This document shows, in pieces, positions 1 to 9,001 of a stretch of DNA of 64,000 nucleotides. Positions within the stretch are counted from its first letter, which is position 1. Every line of letters begins with the position of its first letter. The stretch covers positions 62,001 to 126,000 of the forward strand of contig NZ_FOYF01000005.1 in the NCBI RefSeq assembly GCF_900115925.1, given 5' to 3'. The stretch is from Bacillus sp. cl95 (lineage in GTDB: Bacteria; Bacillota; Bacilli; Bacillales; Cytobacillaceae). The notes beneath the pieces are model-generated. The model saw nothing but the letters and a program-made list of their open reading frames with translations, had not been told where the DNA came from and searched no databases. The translations under genes and the position numbers were made by a program.

Positions 1-60
1 AGCAGGTTGAGGAGGCATATTGGCACTTAATACGGGTGCTACGTTTTCGTTTCTAAACAT
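1..60 (-). CDS. N-terminal fragment of an unrecognised protein, cut by the window edge
   Basis: A minus-strand reading frame starts with ATG at 60 and stays open to the window edge, giving 20 residues that begin MFRNENVAPVLSANMPPQ. A purine-rich stretch (AAGGGAAGTG) lies about 8 nt upstream of the ATG. The piece is Pro/Asn-rich. It lies downstream of tgl on the same strand, so a spore-surface protein would fit, but this is only a guess and I do not recognise the family. Confidence 0.4.
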   Translation of the reverse strand, partial: MFRNENVAPVLSANMPPQPA

Positions 61-120
61 CTAAACACTTCCCTTCGTATCAAAAGAGGTTTACTTTTTT
101 CTGAACATTACATTATACAC

Positions 121-149
121 ACATAGACAAAAATGGAGCCCGTCTATGT
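121..149 (-). other. Hairpin and possible -10 box upstream of the edge gene
   Basis: ACATAGAC and GTCTATGT form an 8-bp stem with a 13-nt loop. On the minus strand it is followed at 117-112 by TATAAT, which could be the -10 box of the gene cut at the window edge. No matching -35 box is seen, so the assignment is weak. Confidence 0.3.
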
Positions 150-236
150 TGAAAAATCGATAATCGTTTTTTTGTCAGGGTTAGTGTCATGTACAAGGAG
201 TAGCGGGCTAGGACAATTTTCTTAACTTTTTCTTCA

Positions 237-272
237 AAAATAAATGAAGCCCATCCTAATAAGATGGGCTTC
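237..272 (-). terminator. Intrinsic terminator of tgl
   Basis: Ten-bp perfect stem GAAGCCCATC / GATGGGCTTC with a 7-nt loop, followed on the minus strand by ATTTATTTTTG. It sits a few bases beyond the tgl stop. Confidence 0.85.
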
Positions 273-276
273 TGGC

Positions 277-1116
277 TTAGATGTAAACATTGAAGTAAGC
301 TAAATACTGGGCATATGCTATGGAACATTGATCATGGTGGATGACCCTGTGTTGCATTTTGTAAGTTTCATTTGTTCGTGGGTAGGCGGATAGGGATAAC
401 AGATCTTTAAATAACGGCCTTGTAATTAAGCTTGTTAAGTAGGCTGACGTTTGACTTTCTGGCTTTCTTTTTTCATTCAAAAGTTCAATCATTTCTTTAG
501 GGGTCCTGATGCTAAATCCATGTCCAAAATAGGTTCCATCACCCAAATCAACTACGTTTTGACCTCTCCACCAAAAGGTTTTCGGATTAACATCTGGATT
601 GTTAACATAAAGAACATCTCCAGGTAAAACGTGCTCTCCATAAAAGGTGTGAATCCTGTAATCAGAGTCTAAATGCCAACTGTATAAAGAGATGTTCCTG
701 AAGTATTGATCAAATTTCGTTTCACCTATCATTTTTAATAACGCATAGTAATAGATGATTATGATTGAGGTGGCACACTCAAAAGTATAAAGGGAACTAT
801 TCATAAAAATGTCACGAATCGCATCAGATGGTTTCACATCAAGTCTCAATTGGAATTCCCCGAGTGGAGACATTACCCAGTATTGAGGGTTACCACGCGA
901 ATTTTTGAGAATATTAAACTTCGCCTTACTTTTACTCATTTCTATGGAACTATTGATAATATGTTTTCTGAACTTCAGTTCGAATACTAATTCAGCGAGG
1001 GTTTGATACGAATAAATGACCTTTGCTTCTTGCATGCGCTTAATAATGACGCTCTCGATACTGTCAGACTTCCAAAGGTCCTTTTTTTCGAAAGGCTTCC
1101 CAGATATTTGTATCAT
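277..1116 (-). CDS. tgl: Spore protein-glutamine gamma-glutamyltransferase (transglutaminase Tgl)
   Basis: Bacillus-type transglutaminase, which cross-links spore coat proteins through Gln-Lys isopeptide bonds. Landmarks typical of the family are AELVFELKFR near residue 41, the active-site Cys114 in YTFECATSII, WWRGQNV near 182-188 and FGHGF with His199. In the B. subtilis enzyme, as I recall, the catalytic residues are Cys116, Glu187 (or Glu115) and His200. Here the position matching Glu187 is Gln186 (codon CAA), while Glu113 next to the Cys is kept. At 279 aa it is longer than the usual ~245 aa because of an unrelated-looking C-terminal tail after about residue 245. The ATG start has a strong GGAGGGAACC site. 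Confidence 0.92.
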   Translation of the reverse strand: MIQISGKPFEKKDLWKSDSIESVIIKRMQEAKVIYSYQTLAELVFELKFRKHIINSSIEMSKSKAKFNILKNSRGNPQYWVMSPLGEFQLRLDVKPSDAIRDIFMNSSLYTFECATSIIIIYYYALLKMIGETKFDQYFRNISLYSWHLDSDYRIHTFYGEHVLPGDVLYVNNPDVNPKTFWWRGQNVVDLGDGTYFGHGFSIRTPKEMIELLNEKRKPESQTSAYLTSLITRPLFKDLLSLSAYPRTNETYKMQHRVIHHDQCSIAYAQYLAYFNVYI

Positions 1117-1157
1117 TTGGTTCCCTCCAATTTATTGATGTTATTATTTATATTTCA

Positions 1158-1262
1158 ATCTCGTGAAAAATAGCTGAAATCTTGCGAAAAACAGTTGGAA
1201 TCTTGCGAAAGTTGGTAGGAATCTTGCGAAAATCGCACTCTTTCTTGCAAAACCACTTTTAC
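1158..1262. repeat. 21-bp phased array A (ATCTTGCGAAA units)
   Basis: Five units with the core ATCTTGCGAAA (first copy ATCTCGTGAAA, last copy TTCTTGCAAAA) start at 1158, 1179, 1200, 1221 and 1242, exactly 21 bp apart. The array fills the divergent gap between tgl and the SWIM gene. Only the first ~10 bases of each unit are conserved. Function unknown. Confidence 0.85.
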
Positions 1263-1305
1263 TCCTGCTCCCTGCCATCCTCAAATCAAACAGAAACCCT
1301 TTTCC

Positions 1306-1336
1306 TTGTGTCTACTGCCCTATTTTTAGGTATAAT
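1306..1336 (+). promoter_or_regulatory. Probable sigma-A promoter of the SWIM/SNF2 operon
   Basis: A perfect TATAAT at 1331-1336 lies 38 bp ahead of the ATG at 1375. The best -35 candidate is TTGTGT at 1306-1311 with a long 19-bp spacer, so the -35 call is weak. Confidence 0.45.
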
Positions 1337-1374
1337 AGAGGAATATGGATTTTTCTTGAAGGGTGGTTCAGAGA

Positions 1375-3009
1375 ATGGGAACGGGGCCTGGAGATTATGA
1401 GGAACGGATGAAGGATGCGGCGTTGAAGCTACAGGCTTTGCTGGATCCGACGATAGAAGATGAAGCGAGTCGCGTACAGAAGGGCTTGATGCTGTACCGT
1501 CAGAGTCAGGTGTACCAAATGGTTATCGAAGAGGACGGGATTTCTGCTTCGGTTCAGGATGTGACGCCGGTTCGCGTATTTATAGATTTGGACGAAATGG
1601 AACATAGTGGCTGTACGTGCCCAGCAGAAGGAATTTGCCGACATCAGGTGGCGGTTTTCTTTGCTGCGTACTCGAAAAAGAGTAGCGTTGGCGATTGGCT
1701 CGATCAATGGCGCAAGCCGCTCAAAGAACAGAATATCGCTTCGATGCTCGGTTTGCAGCGTGCGAAGGATTTGATCAAGACGAACGGTACACTCGCACCC
1801 GATTACGATCGTTGGGTTGCTTCCTTTGAAGAAAGCTTCGATTTCATTTTGAAATCAAAGACGCACGTCAATCCCTACATCGTGCCGGAGCTTTATCAAG
1901 TGTACATAAGGAAAATCAGAGTTGATGCTCCGATTGAACAGGAATGGCGCATGCTTTACGACTTGATTTCTACGGTTGTTTCTTTCCGCAAGCTTGCCGA
2001 ATTGAGCGAGGAAATGGGACACACGGAAGACATGGCCCAGCGCTATTACGGACATCTATTTCAACGCGGCTTGGAAGAAGCTGAAATACATATCCGCCGC
2101 TTAGGCGTTCAGACATTGCCGTTTGCTTTTGACAACTTCCTGCCAAGGTTGAAGGATGATGCTTTCTCTTTGTTGACGGCATGCCGGACGCTACCATACG
2201 AACGCATTTATTTATACCGATTGCTTTGGACGAAGTTATTTAAGAATCGCCCTTGGCGTGAAGAAGAATCGGCTAGAATTCGCGATTTCCTTCAGGAGCA
2301 AGAGGACGGTGGAGATACCACTGCCCTGCTTATCTCGCAAATACACATAAATGTACTGCTCCAAGAGGATGAATTGGCCATCAGTGTGGCAGATTCCATA
2401 GAGAACAAAACGATCGTCCCTTACCTTCCCTACTGGATCGATTTATTGACAGAACAAAAGGAATGGACGCGCGTTGCCCTTTACATAGACCTGCTTATGG
2501 CAAAAATAAAAGCTTATTTCAGTGTGTTGCATTCGTATGCAGCTTCCGAATTCACAAGGATTGCATTGCGTTCCATCGCACCTTATTTTAAGGAAAATGG
2601 CCGAACGGATATGTATGAAAAAGCGCTTGTTCAGACGCTTCCGTACAGCTATCGGGAATACGAATACTTCCTATTTGACCAGCAGCAATACGAAAAATGG
2701 GGCGAACTCAATGCTTTCATCGGCTTCCAGCTTTCAGAGATGCCGAAAGATCGCTTGAAGGTCGTTGAAAAGGAACAGCCGCAAGTTGTTTTGGCGCTAT
2801 ACCATCAATCGGTCCAAAGCCATCTCGACATGAAAAACAGGCAGAGCTACAAAGCGGCTGTTCGCCATTTGAAGAAGTTGCGCACCCTTTATAAAAAGTT
2901 AAAACAACAGGATGAGTGGCAGGTCTTTTTCGACCGCCTTCTCGAAAAAACTAAACGTCTTCGCGCTTTTCATGAAGAATGCAGAAGGAGCAAGTTAATC
3001 GATGCTTAG
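1375..3009 (+). CDS. SWIM zinc-finger protein
   Basis: 544-residue protein with a SWIM zinc finger near residues 75-95, visible as CTCPAEGICRHQVAVFFA (CxC then CxH). SWIM domains bind DNA or protein and often accompany SNF2 helicases. The rest is helical and has no other motif I recognise. The frame is also open from a GTG at 1363, but AAGGGTGG at 1359-1366 is correctly spaced for the ATG at 1375, which I prefer. It overlaps the SNF2 gene by 8 nt, so the two are translationally coupled and probably act together. Confidence 0.85.
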   Translation: MGTGPGDYEERMKDAALKLQALLDPTIEDEASRVQKGLMLYRQSQVYQMVIEEDGISASVQDVTPVRVFIDLDEMEHSGCTCPAEGICRHQVAVFFAAYSKKSSVGDWLDQWRKPLKEQNIASMLGLQRAKDLIKTNGTLAPDYDRWVASFEESFDFILKSKTHVNPYIVPELYQVYIRKIRVDAPIEQEWRMLYDLISTVVSFRKLAELSEEMGHTEDMAQRYYGHLFQRGLEEAEIHIRRLGVQTLPFAFDNFLPRLKDDAFSLLTACRTLPYERIYLYRLLWTKLFKNRPWREEESARIRDFLQEQEDGGDTTALLISQIHINVLLQEDELAISVADSIENKTIVPYLPYWIDLLTEQKEWTRVALYIDLLMAKIKAYFSVLHSYAASEFTRIALRSIAPYFKENGRTDMYEKALVQTLPYSYREYEYFLFDQQQYEKWGELNAFIGFQLSEMPKDRLKVVEKEQPQVVLALYHQSVQSHLDMKNRQSYKAAVRHLKKLRTLYKKLKQQDEWQVFFDRLLEKTKRLRAFHEECRRSKLIDA

Positions 3010-5845
3010 GACGAGATACATCAAAATCGTGACCGAAAAACTGAATGATGGACGCTTTAGCGTTTCTGCTGTTGATGAGCATGACGAATCTTTAAGCGTC
3101 GCAGTCTGGAAAAACCTGCTTTTCTCCGGACACGACGAAAGCTATTTCGGGACCTTCATTGAAAAAAATACCACGGATTCCGTCATCCTTGATGCCTGGG
3201 AACTTCTTACCCTGTTTGCACGCGAGCGGTTCAACCAGTTTGTAGATTGGGACTGGGCGGAAGAAGCAGAGATTTGCTTTACGGCTGCGCCTGCCCTTCA
3301 CGAGGCGATTATGGAGAGAGACTGGCTTCCTGATTTTAGTGCGCTTGAAGAAGGTGTATTCAAGTGGCAGCTGCCCGACCGCGTAAAATCGGAATTTGAT
3401 GTGTCGTTTTGGGAGCAGCCGCTCGCTTCAGAGAACGTGAGCGAATTTATGAGCGGGTGGTTTTCGAATGCTCTCGATGCCTTTTTGACCAATGATAAAG
3501 AAATGAAGGATATGTTCGGGGCGAAGCTGGCGTTGCTTCGCGAGCATGGTATTGCGGGCGCGGATTTGGCGCGCTTTTTTACGGAGGAGAGCTGGCTTGA
3601 GTGGGTTGGCTTGAAGGAGAGCCCTGTGCCGTTTACGGTTGGTTTGCGTTTGGATGAGCCGATTGATGGTGAGGGTGATTGGATTCTTGAGATTGCGGTG
3701 CGTGATAAGAAGGATCCGGATGGTTTGTATAGTGTGGTAGATTCTCGTTTGCCGAAGGCTTGGCTTCCGTTTATGGATCGGGTTGGTGAGGAGCAGCTGC
3801 GCTGGATTCGCTTGATTCCTTGGCTTGAGGAGGATGGCGCTTTGAAGTCGACGCTGACGGAGGAGGAAGCATGGCTGTTTCTGACGGAGGCGAGTGAGAC
3901 TTTGCTTGCGCTTGGCGTGGAGATTCTCCTTCCTTCTTGGTGGCAGGCGATTAAGAACGCGAATTTGAAGGTAAAGGCTTCGTTGAAAGGAACGTCTAGT
4001 CATCGTCCGTCTTTCGTTGGTTTGCAGGCGATGCTGGACTTCAATTGGCGCTTTTCGATGAATGGCGTGGATTTGTCGGAGGAGGATTTCCAAAAGCTTG
4101 TCGGGGAAAAACGCCGACTTGTGTATGTGCGCGGCCGCTGGGTGAAGTTGGATCCGAATTTTATCCGCCAAATTCAAGGGTTAATGAAGCAGGCAGAAAA
4201 AGAAGGCTTACACGTGCGCGATTTGCTTGAGCAGGAGTTGCAGGAGCACGACGAAGAAGAGGACGATTTGGAAAATCCTAAGGCGTTTGCGCGCATTCAG
4301 ATTGAGCTGAATCGTCATTGGAAGCAGATGATCAAGCAGCTTTCGGAGATCAAGGAAGTCCCGTTGCTGCCGACCCCGAGCTTGCTTCAAGGTGAGCTCC
4401 GCCCTTACCAGCAATTCGGGATGAGCTGGCTGTTGTTTTTGCGACAGCATCATTTCGGGGCTGTTTTGGCGGATGATATGGGTCTAGGTAAGACTGTACA
4501 GTTGATTTCGTATTTGCTGGCGGTTCATGAGCAGGAAGGTCCTGGTGCGGAGGTTGTTCTTGATGGTGAGGCGTCTCCAGCTGGTCCTGCACTTATCATC
4601 TGTCCGACGTCCGTGCTTGGCAACTGGCAGAAAGAGCTCGAGCGCTTCGCACCTAATTTGCGCGTGTACTTGCATTACGGTTCGAACCGCTTGAAGGAAG
4701 AGGCTTTTGCCGAGTGTGTTCGCGGTTCGGATGTTGTGTTGACGTCATATGGATTGAGCCATCTCGATGCCACAGAGTTTGAAGGGTTCACGTGGAGCTC
4801 GATTGCGATTGATGAGGCGCAAAATATCAAGAATGCTCAAACGAAGCAGTCGCGGGCGGTTCGCCGTTTAAAAGGGCGTCATGCGATCGCGTTGACGGGG
4901 ACGCCGATGGAAAACCGATTGAGCGAGCTTTGGTCGATTTTTGATTTTACGAATCACGGCTATTTGGGCAGTCTTGGCCAATTCCAGAAACGTTTTGTCA
5001 TTCCGATTGAGAAGGAAGAGAAGAAGGAAAAGGTTCAGGAGCTTCAGAGCTTGATTCGACCGTTCTTGTTGCGCCGTACGAAGCGCGATGAGGAAGTCGC
5101 GCTGAATCTGCCAGATAAACAGGAGCAGAAGGAATATTGTCCGCTGACGGCTGAGCAGGCTTCACTTTATGAGCAGCTGGTCCGCGATACGTTTGAAGAG
5201 ATTGAGAAGCTGAGCGGTTTTGAGCGCAAAGGCTTGATCCTCCAGATGTTGAGCAGGCTGAAGCAGCTTTGTAACCACCCTGCCCTTTACTTGAAGGAAA
5301 AAGCAGCGGCGAAGAACTTGCTTGACCGCTCGACGAAGCTCGAGAAGTTATCGGAACTTGTTGAGGCGTTGATTGAGAACGGTGAAAGTTGCCTTATTTT
5401 CACGCAATATATTGAAATGGGCGAAATGATTAAGCGTTTGATGAAGGAGAAATTCAAAGTCGATGTTCCGTTTTTGAATGGAAGTGTTCCGAAGGCGCAG
5501 CGCGATAATATGATAGATCGATTCCAAAATCGCGAGTTCCCTGTGTTCCTGCTTTCGTTGAAGGCTGGCGGAACGGGATTGAACTTAACGGCGGCGAATC
5601 ATGTTATTCACTATGACCGCTGGTGGAATCCAGCCGTTGAGAATCAAGCGACTGACCGTGCCCACAGGATTGGGCAACAGCGCTTCGTGCACGTGCATAA
5701 GCTAATCTGTACGGGTACGCTCGAGGAAAAAATCGATGCGATGTTGGAGAAAAAGCAGCATCTCAATGATCAAATTATCCAAAGCGAAAACTGGATCACC
5801 GAGCTTTCGACGGACGATCTGCACGATTTGGTGAAGTTGACTTAA
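3002..5845 (+). CDS. SNF2/RAD54-family DEAD/DEAH-box helicase
   Basis: 947-residue Swi2/Snf2 ATPase, a DNA translocase that remodels protein-DNA complexes. The N-terminal ~400 residues look like the bacterial SNF2-associated region. Motif I is DDMGLGKT with Lys497, motif II is DEAQ at 604-607, motif III is LTGTPMENR, LRRTK follows, and the C-terminal lobe has FTQY, LKAGGTGLNL, DRWWNPAVE and ATDRAHRIGQ. All motor motifs are intact. The ATG follows AGAAGGAGC and overlaps the stop of the SWIM gene. The pairing suggests one SWIM-SNF2 machine split over two genes. Its cellular target cannot be read from sequence. Confidence 0.93.
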   Translation: MLRTRYIKIVTEKLNDGRFSVSAVDEHDESLSVAVWKNLLFSGHDESYFGTFIEKNTTDSVILDAWELLTLFARERFNQFVDWDWAEEAEICFTAAPALHEAIMERDWLPDFSALEEGVFKWQLPDRVKSEFDVSFWEQPLASENVSEFMSGWFSNALDAFLTNDKEMKDMFGAKLALLREHGIAGADLARFFTEESWLEWVGLKESPVPFTVGLRLDEPIDGEGDWILEIAVRDKKDPDGLYSVVDSRLPKAWLPFMDRVGEEQLRWIRLIPWLEEDGALKSTLTEEEAWLFLTEASETLLALGVEILLPSWWQAIKNANLKVKASLKGTSSHRPSFVGLQAMLDFNWRFSMNGVDLSEEDFQKLVGEKRRLVYVRGRWVKLDPNFIRQIQGLMKQAEKEGLHVRDLLEQELQEHDEEEDDLENPKAFARIQIELNRHWKQMIKQLSEIKEVPLLPTPSLLQGELRPYQQFGMSWLLFLRQHHFGAVLADDMGLGKTVQLISYLLAVHEQEGPGAEVVLDGEASPAGPALIICPTSVLGNWQKELERFAPNLRVYLHYGSNRLKEEAFAECVRGSDVVLTSYGLSHLDATEFEGFTWSSIAIDEAQNIKNAQTKQSRAVRRLKGRHAIALTGTPMENRLSELWSIFDFTNHGYLGSLGQFQKRFVIPIEKEEKKEKVQELQSLIRPFLLRRTKRDEEVALNLPDKQEQKEYCPLTAEQASLYEQLVRDTFEEIEKLSGFERKGLILQMLSRLKQLCNHPALYLKEKAAAKNLLDRSTKLEKLSELVEALIENGESCLIFTQYIEMGEMIKRLMKEKFKVDVPFLNGSVPKAQRDNMIDRFQNREFPVFLLSLKAGGTGLNLTAANHVIHYDRWWNPAVENQATDRAHRIGQQRFVHVHKLICTGTLEEKIDAMLEKKQHLNDQIIQSENWITELSTDDLHDLVKLT

Positions 5846-5858
5846 ATATTGTGTTAGA

Positions 5859-5892
5859 GAACAAGCCACTTTTCGAGTGGCTTGTTTTTTTA
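5859..5892. terminator. Terminator shared by convergent genes
   Basis: Stem ACAAGCCACT / AGTGGCTTGT with a short loop, followed on the plus strand by a run of T. It closes the SNF2 operon and lies directly against the stop codon of the convergent ArsR-type gene. Confidence 0.85.
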
Positions 5893-6591
5893 TAAAAATG
5901 ATTGGTCGATTGGGATGGAAAACACGTCTTTCAGGCCTGCTTTTCCTTTTATTGTGACTGATAGCGCACGTGTTTCAGGCATGCGGGTGATCCACTTAAG
6001 TTCAATGAGTTTTTCTAAAATGGCATTCCCGAGTGCACCGCCTAGGTGATGTCGTCGCTCACTCCAATCTAGGCACTTGTGACAGAACGATCGCCTTTTC
6101 TTCCTTGTTTCCGGAATGTCGATTTGGAAATCTTCAAAGAAGAGTTCCCCTTCCTTTGTAAGTGAATATTCATTTGGATGATCACAAAGAATTCCTTTTT
6201 CCAATAGTGCTTCGGTGATTTTCACTCCTAAGCTTCCTGCTATATGGTCATAGCACGTTCTTGCCTGTCGGATGGCTGAATCATCCCGTGATTGTTTGAA
6301 AGACTTAATCGTAGATTGTGGTGAGATGACTAATAAAGATTCCAGTGTTGTGGCAATTTCCTGGTTGGGAATGCCAAAATAACGGTGCCTTCCTTGCTTT
6401 TCTACTGTAATCAGTTCTTGTTCTAATAGTTTGTTTAAGTGGTAGCTGATGGTTTGAGGAGTAATTCCTATTTTTGAGGACAATTCCGTTGCAGTATGAT
6501 ATCTGCCGTCTAGTAAAACGGTCAAGATTCCTGCTCGGGAAACATCGGCAATCGATGAAGCTACTCTTGCTACATTTGGGTTTATGGACAT
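5890..6591 (-). CDS. ArsR-type winged-helix transcriptional regulator
   Basis: 233 aa. Residues ~12-75 are a winged-helix DNA-binding domain: TATELSSKIGITPQTISYHL is the recognition-helix region and EKQGRHRYFGI is the wing. The C-terminal half has the conserved CHKCLDWSERRHHLGGALG stretch seen in a group of ArsR-like regulators; its Cys and His residues could bind a ligand or metal, but this is inference. The start is supported by AAAGGAGAG. It is transcribed away from the flavin reductase gene across a 100-bp gap, the usual layout of a regulator and its target. Confidence 0.85.
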   Translation of the reverse strand: MSINPNVARVASSIADVSRAGILTVLLDGRYHTATELSSKIGITPQTISYHLNKLLEQELITVEKQGRHRYFGIPNQEIATTLESLLVISPQSTIKSFKQSRDDSAIRQARTCYDHIAGSLGVKITEALLEKGILCDHPNEYSLTKEGELFFEDFQIDIPETRKKRRSFCHKCLDWSERRHHLGGALGNAILEKLIELKWITRMPETRALSVTIKGKAGLKDVFSIPIDQSFL

Positions 6592-6691
6592 GCTTCAACT
6601 CTCCTTTTCGGTGTAATCCATATTTCGATGATAATGGAAGTGTTAATATTTTACAATCATAATGAAGCTAACTTAAAGGAGAGAGAAACTG

Positions 6692-7309
6692 ATGTATACA
6701 CATAAACCTGTAGCAAAATCTGTAGGGATTCAACCTAAAATTATGTATTATGGCACACCTGTGATTCTATTGAATACGCTTAATGAGGATGGGACGACGA
6801 ATATTAGCCCTCTCTCGTCTTCATGGTGTTTAGGAGAGTACTTAATCTTGGGGATTGGGGTTGGCGGAAAGGCATTTGAAAATTTGCAAAGGACCGGTGA
6901 ATGTGTAATCAATATTCCCAATCCTGATTTATGGGAAAACGTTGAGAGGTTAGCACCGTTTACAGGCAAGAAAGAGGTTCCCGATTATAAAAGACAACTA
7001 GGCTATACTTTTAAAAAAGATAAGTTTTCAGCATGTGGGCTGACTCCTATTTCTTCTATAAAGGTGGAGCCAGATAGAATCGAACAATGCCCGATTCAGA
7101 TAGAAGCAGTTGTAAAAAACATGACTGTCCCCTCTTACTCTGATGATTTTGCCATTGTTGAAACGCAAAAAGTCATGATTCATGCACATGAAGATATCAT
7201 TTGCGGCAATCACGTGAACCCTCAGAAATGGAGTCCTTTGATTTATAATTTCAGACACTACTTCGGGTTAGGCTGTGAATTAGGCAAGACATTTCGATCC
7301 GAAACATAA
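6692..7309 (+). CDS. Flavin reductase family protein (FMN-binding split barrel)
   Basis: 205-residue protein of the flavoredoxin/DIM6-NTAB type, which binds FMN and reduces it or acts as a flavin-dependent oxidoreductase. Visible features are VILLNTLNEDGTTNISPLSS near residue 25 (the NISP motif of the family), LGIGVGGKAFENL, ECVINIP and a C-terminal NPQKWSPLIYNF. The ATG has AAAGGAGAGAG upstream. It is probably controlled by the divergent ArsR-type regulator. The substrate is unknown. Confidence 0.85.
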   Translation: MYTHKPVAKSVGIQPKIMYYGTPVILLNTLNEDGTTNISPLSSSWCLGEYLILGIGVGGKAFENLQRTGECVINIPNPDLWENVERLAPFTGKKEVPDYKRQLGYTFKKDKFSACGLTPISSIKVEPDRIEQCPIQIEAVVKNMTVPSYSDDFAIVETQKVMIHAHEDIICGNHVNPQKWSPLIYNFRHYFGLGCELGKTFRSET

Positions 7310-7387
7310 ATGGGGAATGGTCTGAGAGTGCTCTTAGATTTAGGAGAAAAAACTCTATGTGCATCACACTTTTATTTAGAGCTGATG

Positions 7388-7421
7388 GTAGGGGTACAAG
7401 GGCTGTTGTACCCTACAATTT
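7388..7421 (+). terminator. Probable terminator of the flavin reductase gene
   Basis: GTAGGGGTACAA pairs with TTGTACCCTAC (one bulged G), followed by AATTTTG. It stands 79 nt beyond the stop. The remainder of 7310-7601 shows no gene. Confidence 0.6.
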
Positions 7422-7601
7422 TGCCCTCCATTTGATTTACAAATTGTCTTATAAAAAATGCTCGGAATTAATGCTGAAATTGGATATATATGTTAAGTTT
7501 AAATAAAGTTTTTGAACATAGTTATTTTTTACTAGATAACAAAACAAAAATATATTGGAGTTAGTTTTTTAAGTGTATAATCTTCTAAGGGAAGGTAATT
7601 T

Positions 7602-8762
7602 ATGGAAAATAATAATCGATATACAAGACATTACGATTTAGACTGGGTAAAGGTATTGGCTACCTTTATTGTGTTCCTTTATCATTGTTCAATGTTCTTT
7701 AATTCATTTGATTGGCATATCAAAAACGACATGATTAATAAAACATATATAGAGTTTTTTTCTCTTTTAGTGGGAAATTGGATCATGCCTATATTTTTTC
7801 TAATCTCAGGAATTGCTACATTTCACGCTCTTAAAAAAAGAAATGCTCAAAGTTTTATGAAAGAAAGGCTTTTACGACTAGGATTGCCTTTACTTCTAGG
7901 AATCTTTCTATTATCACCGCCTCAAGTGTATATTGAAAGAATAACGAACAATCAATTTGAAGGTTCATTCCTACAATTCTTTCCTCATTATTTTGATGGA
8001 TTTTATTTAGAAATGGGCGGAACAGGTAACTTCGCATTTTTTGGACATCATCTTTGGTATTTATTGGAGTTATTACTTTTTTCAATGATCACACTTCCTT
8101 TTTTTCTGATGATTAAAAATAATGCGGGACGGGATGTTTTTGGATACTTTCATTATCTATTAATGCCTATCCCTTTAGTGGCAGCTGCTTTAACCTCCAA
8201 TAGTATTGTCAATCTAGCGAGTTGGGGAATTATCTTTTATTTAATTTTATATGTTTATGGTTACTATTTTTTTTCAAGAGTATCTCTAAGGGAATTCGTC
8301 CGTAGAATAGGTGTTTTAGCAGGGGTTTTAAGTGTCCTTAGCACAGCTGCTTATATATTCTGGGCTATGTATATTGGGTTTCCGATGAATGTCTCGTTAA
8401 ATTGGGCTATATTTATGATTCTTCGAGTCATTCTCGTATGGAATACACTCTTCTTTATCCTTTTTCTAGCCGACAAGTACTTTAATTTCTCAAATGCGGC
8501 ATTAAAATATACAAGTGAAGCATCCATGCCCTTTTATGTGCTTCACCAACCTATTATTATCATCATAGGATTCTTTATCTATAACCAGGAGTGGCCAGTA
8601 CCGGTGAAAGTGGTATTTTTAGTACCGATTGCATTTACAATAATAATGTTTATCTATCACTTTATTATTCGAAAAGTTAATTTGCTTCGAGTCTTTTTCG
8701 GATTAAAAACGGTTGAAAAAATCAACTCTATTACCGAGCAGGGATTAAATAACTCAAAGTAA
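7602..8762 (+). CDS. Membrane acyltransferase, acyltransferase-3 family
   Basis: 386 aa with about ten predicted membrane helices. The N-terminus YDLDWVKVLATFIVFLYHCS carries the family hallmark, a conserved His in the first helix, and IMPIFFLISGIATFHALKKR is the second hallmark. These enzymes O-acylate sugars or exported polymers on the outer face of the membrane. It resembles the OpgC/MdoC branch. The ATG has AAGGGAAGG upstream. It appears to be monocistronic. The substrate cannot be inferred. Confidence 0.85.
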   Translation: MENNNRYTRHYDLDWVKVLATFIVFLYHCSMFFNSFDWHIKNDMINKTYIEFFSLLVGNWIMPIFFLISGIATFHALKKRNAQSFMKERLLRLGLPLLLGIFLLSPPQVYIERITNNQFEGSFLQFFPHYFDGFYLEMGGTGNFAFFGHHLWYLLELLLFSMITLPFFLMIKNNAGRDVFGYFHYLLMPIPLVAAALTSNSIVNLASWGIIFYLILYVYGYYFFSRVSLREFVRRIGVLAGVLSVLSTAAYIFWAMYIGFPMNVSLNWAIFMILRVILVWNTLFFILFLADKYFNFSNAALKYTSEASMPFYVLHQPIIIIIGFFIYNQEWPVPVKVVFLVPIAFTIIMFIYHFIIRKVNLLRVFFGLKTVEKINSITEQGLNNSK

Positions 8763-8869
8763 ATGGGATCTAATTCACCTATAGGGGCTTTACGGTAATA
8801 ACGAACAAAGCCGTTTTCTAATTCTAGAAACTAGTGCGTTAGTTCAACAAGCTACAAAAATGGATATTA

Positions 8870-8905
8870 AAAATGGCTCTGGTGCACTGAGCCATTTTAT
8901 ATTTA
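8870..8905. terminator. Terminator after the acyltransferase
   Basis: Stem AAATGGCTC / GAGCCATTT with a 9-nt loop. TATATTTAATT follows on plus and TTTTTAATATC follows on minus, so it may stop both the acyltransferase gene and the convergent gene ending at 9002. Confidence 0.7.
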
Positions 8906-9001
8906 ATTGTAAAAACAGATTCAAAAGTCAGTACAAATTAGGCTACAATTTCGGGTTTTGGTGATAGGAAACGGAACCCGTTACTCTTTTGCACCTCCTT
9001 T

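Noticed and set aside
3428-4177. 249-codon minus-strand ORF opposite the SNF2 gene
   Set aside because: Very Arg/His/Gln-rich shadow of a well-supported gene whose codons end mostly in G or T; no start signal.
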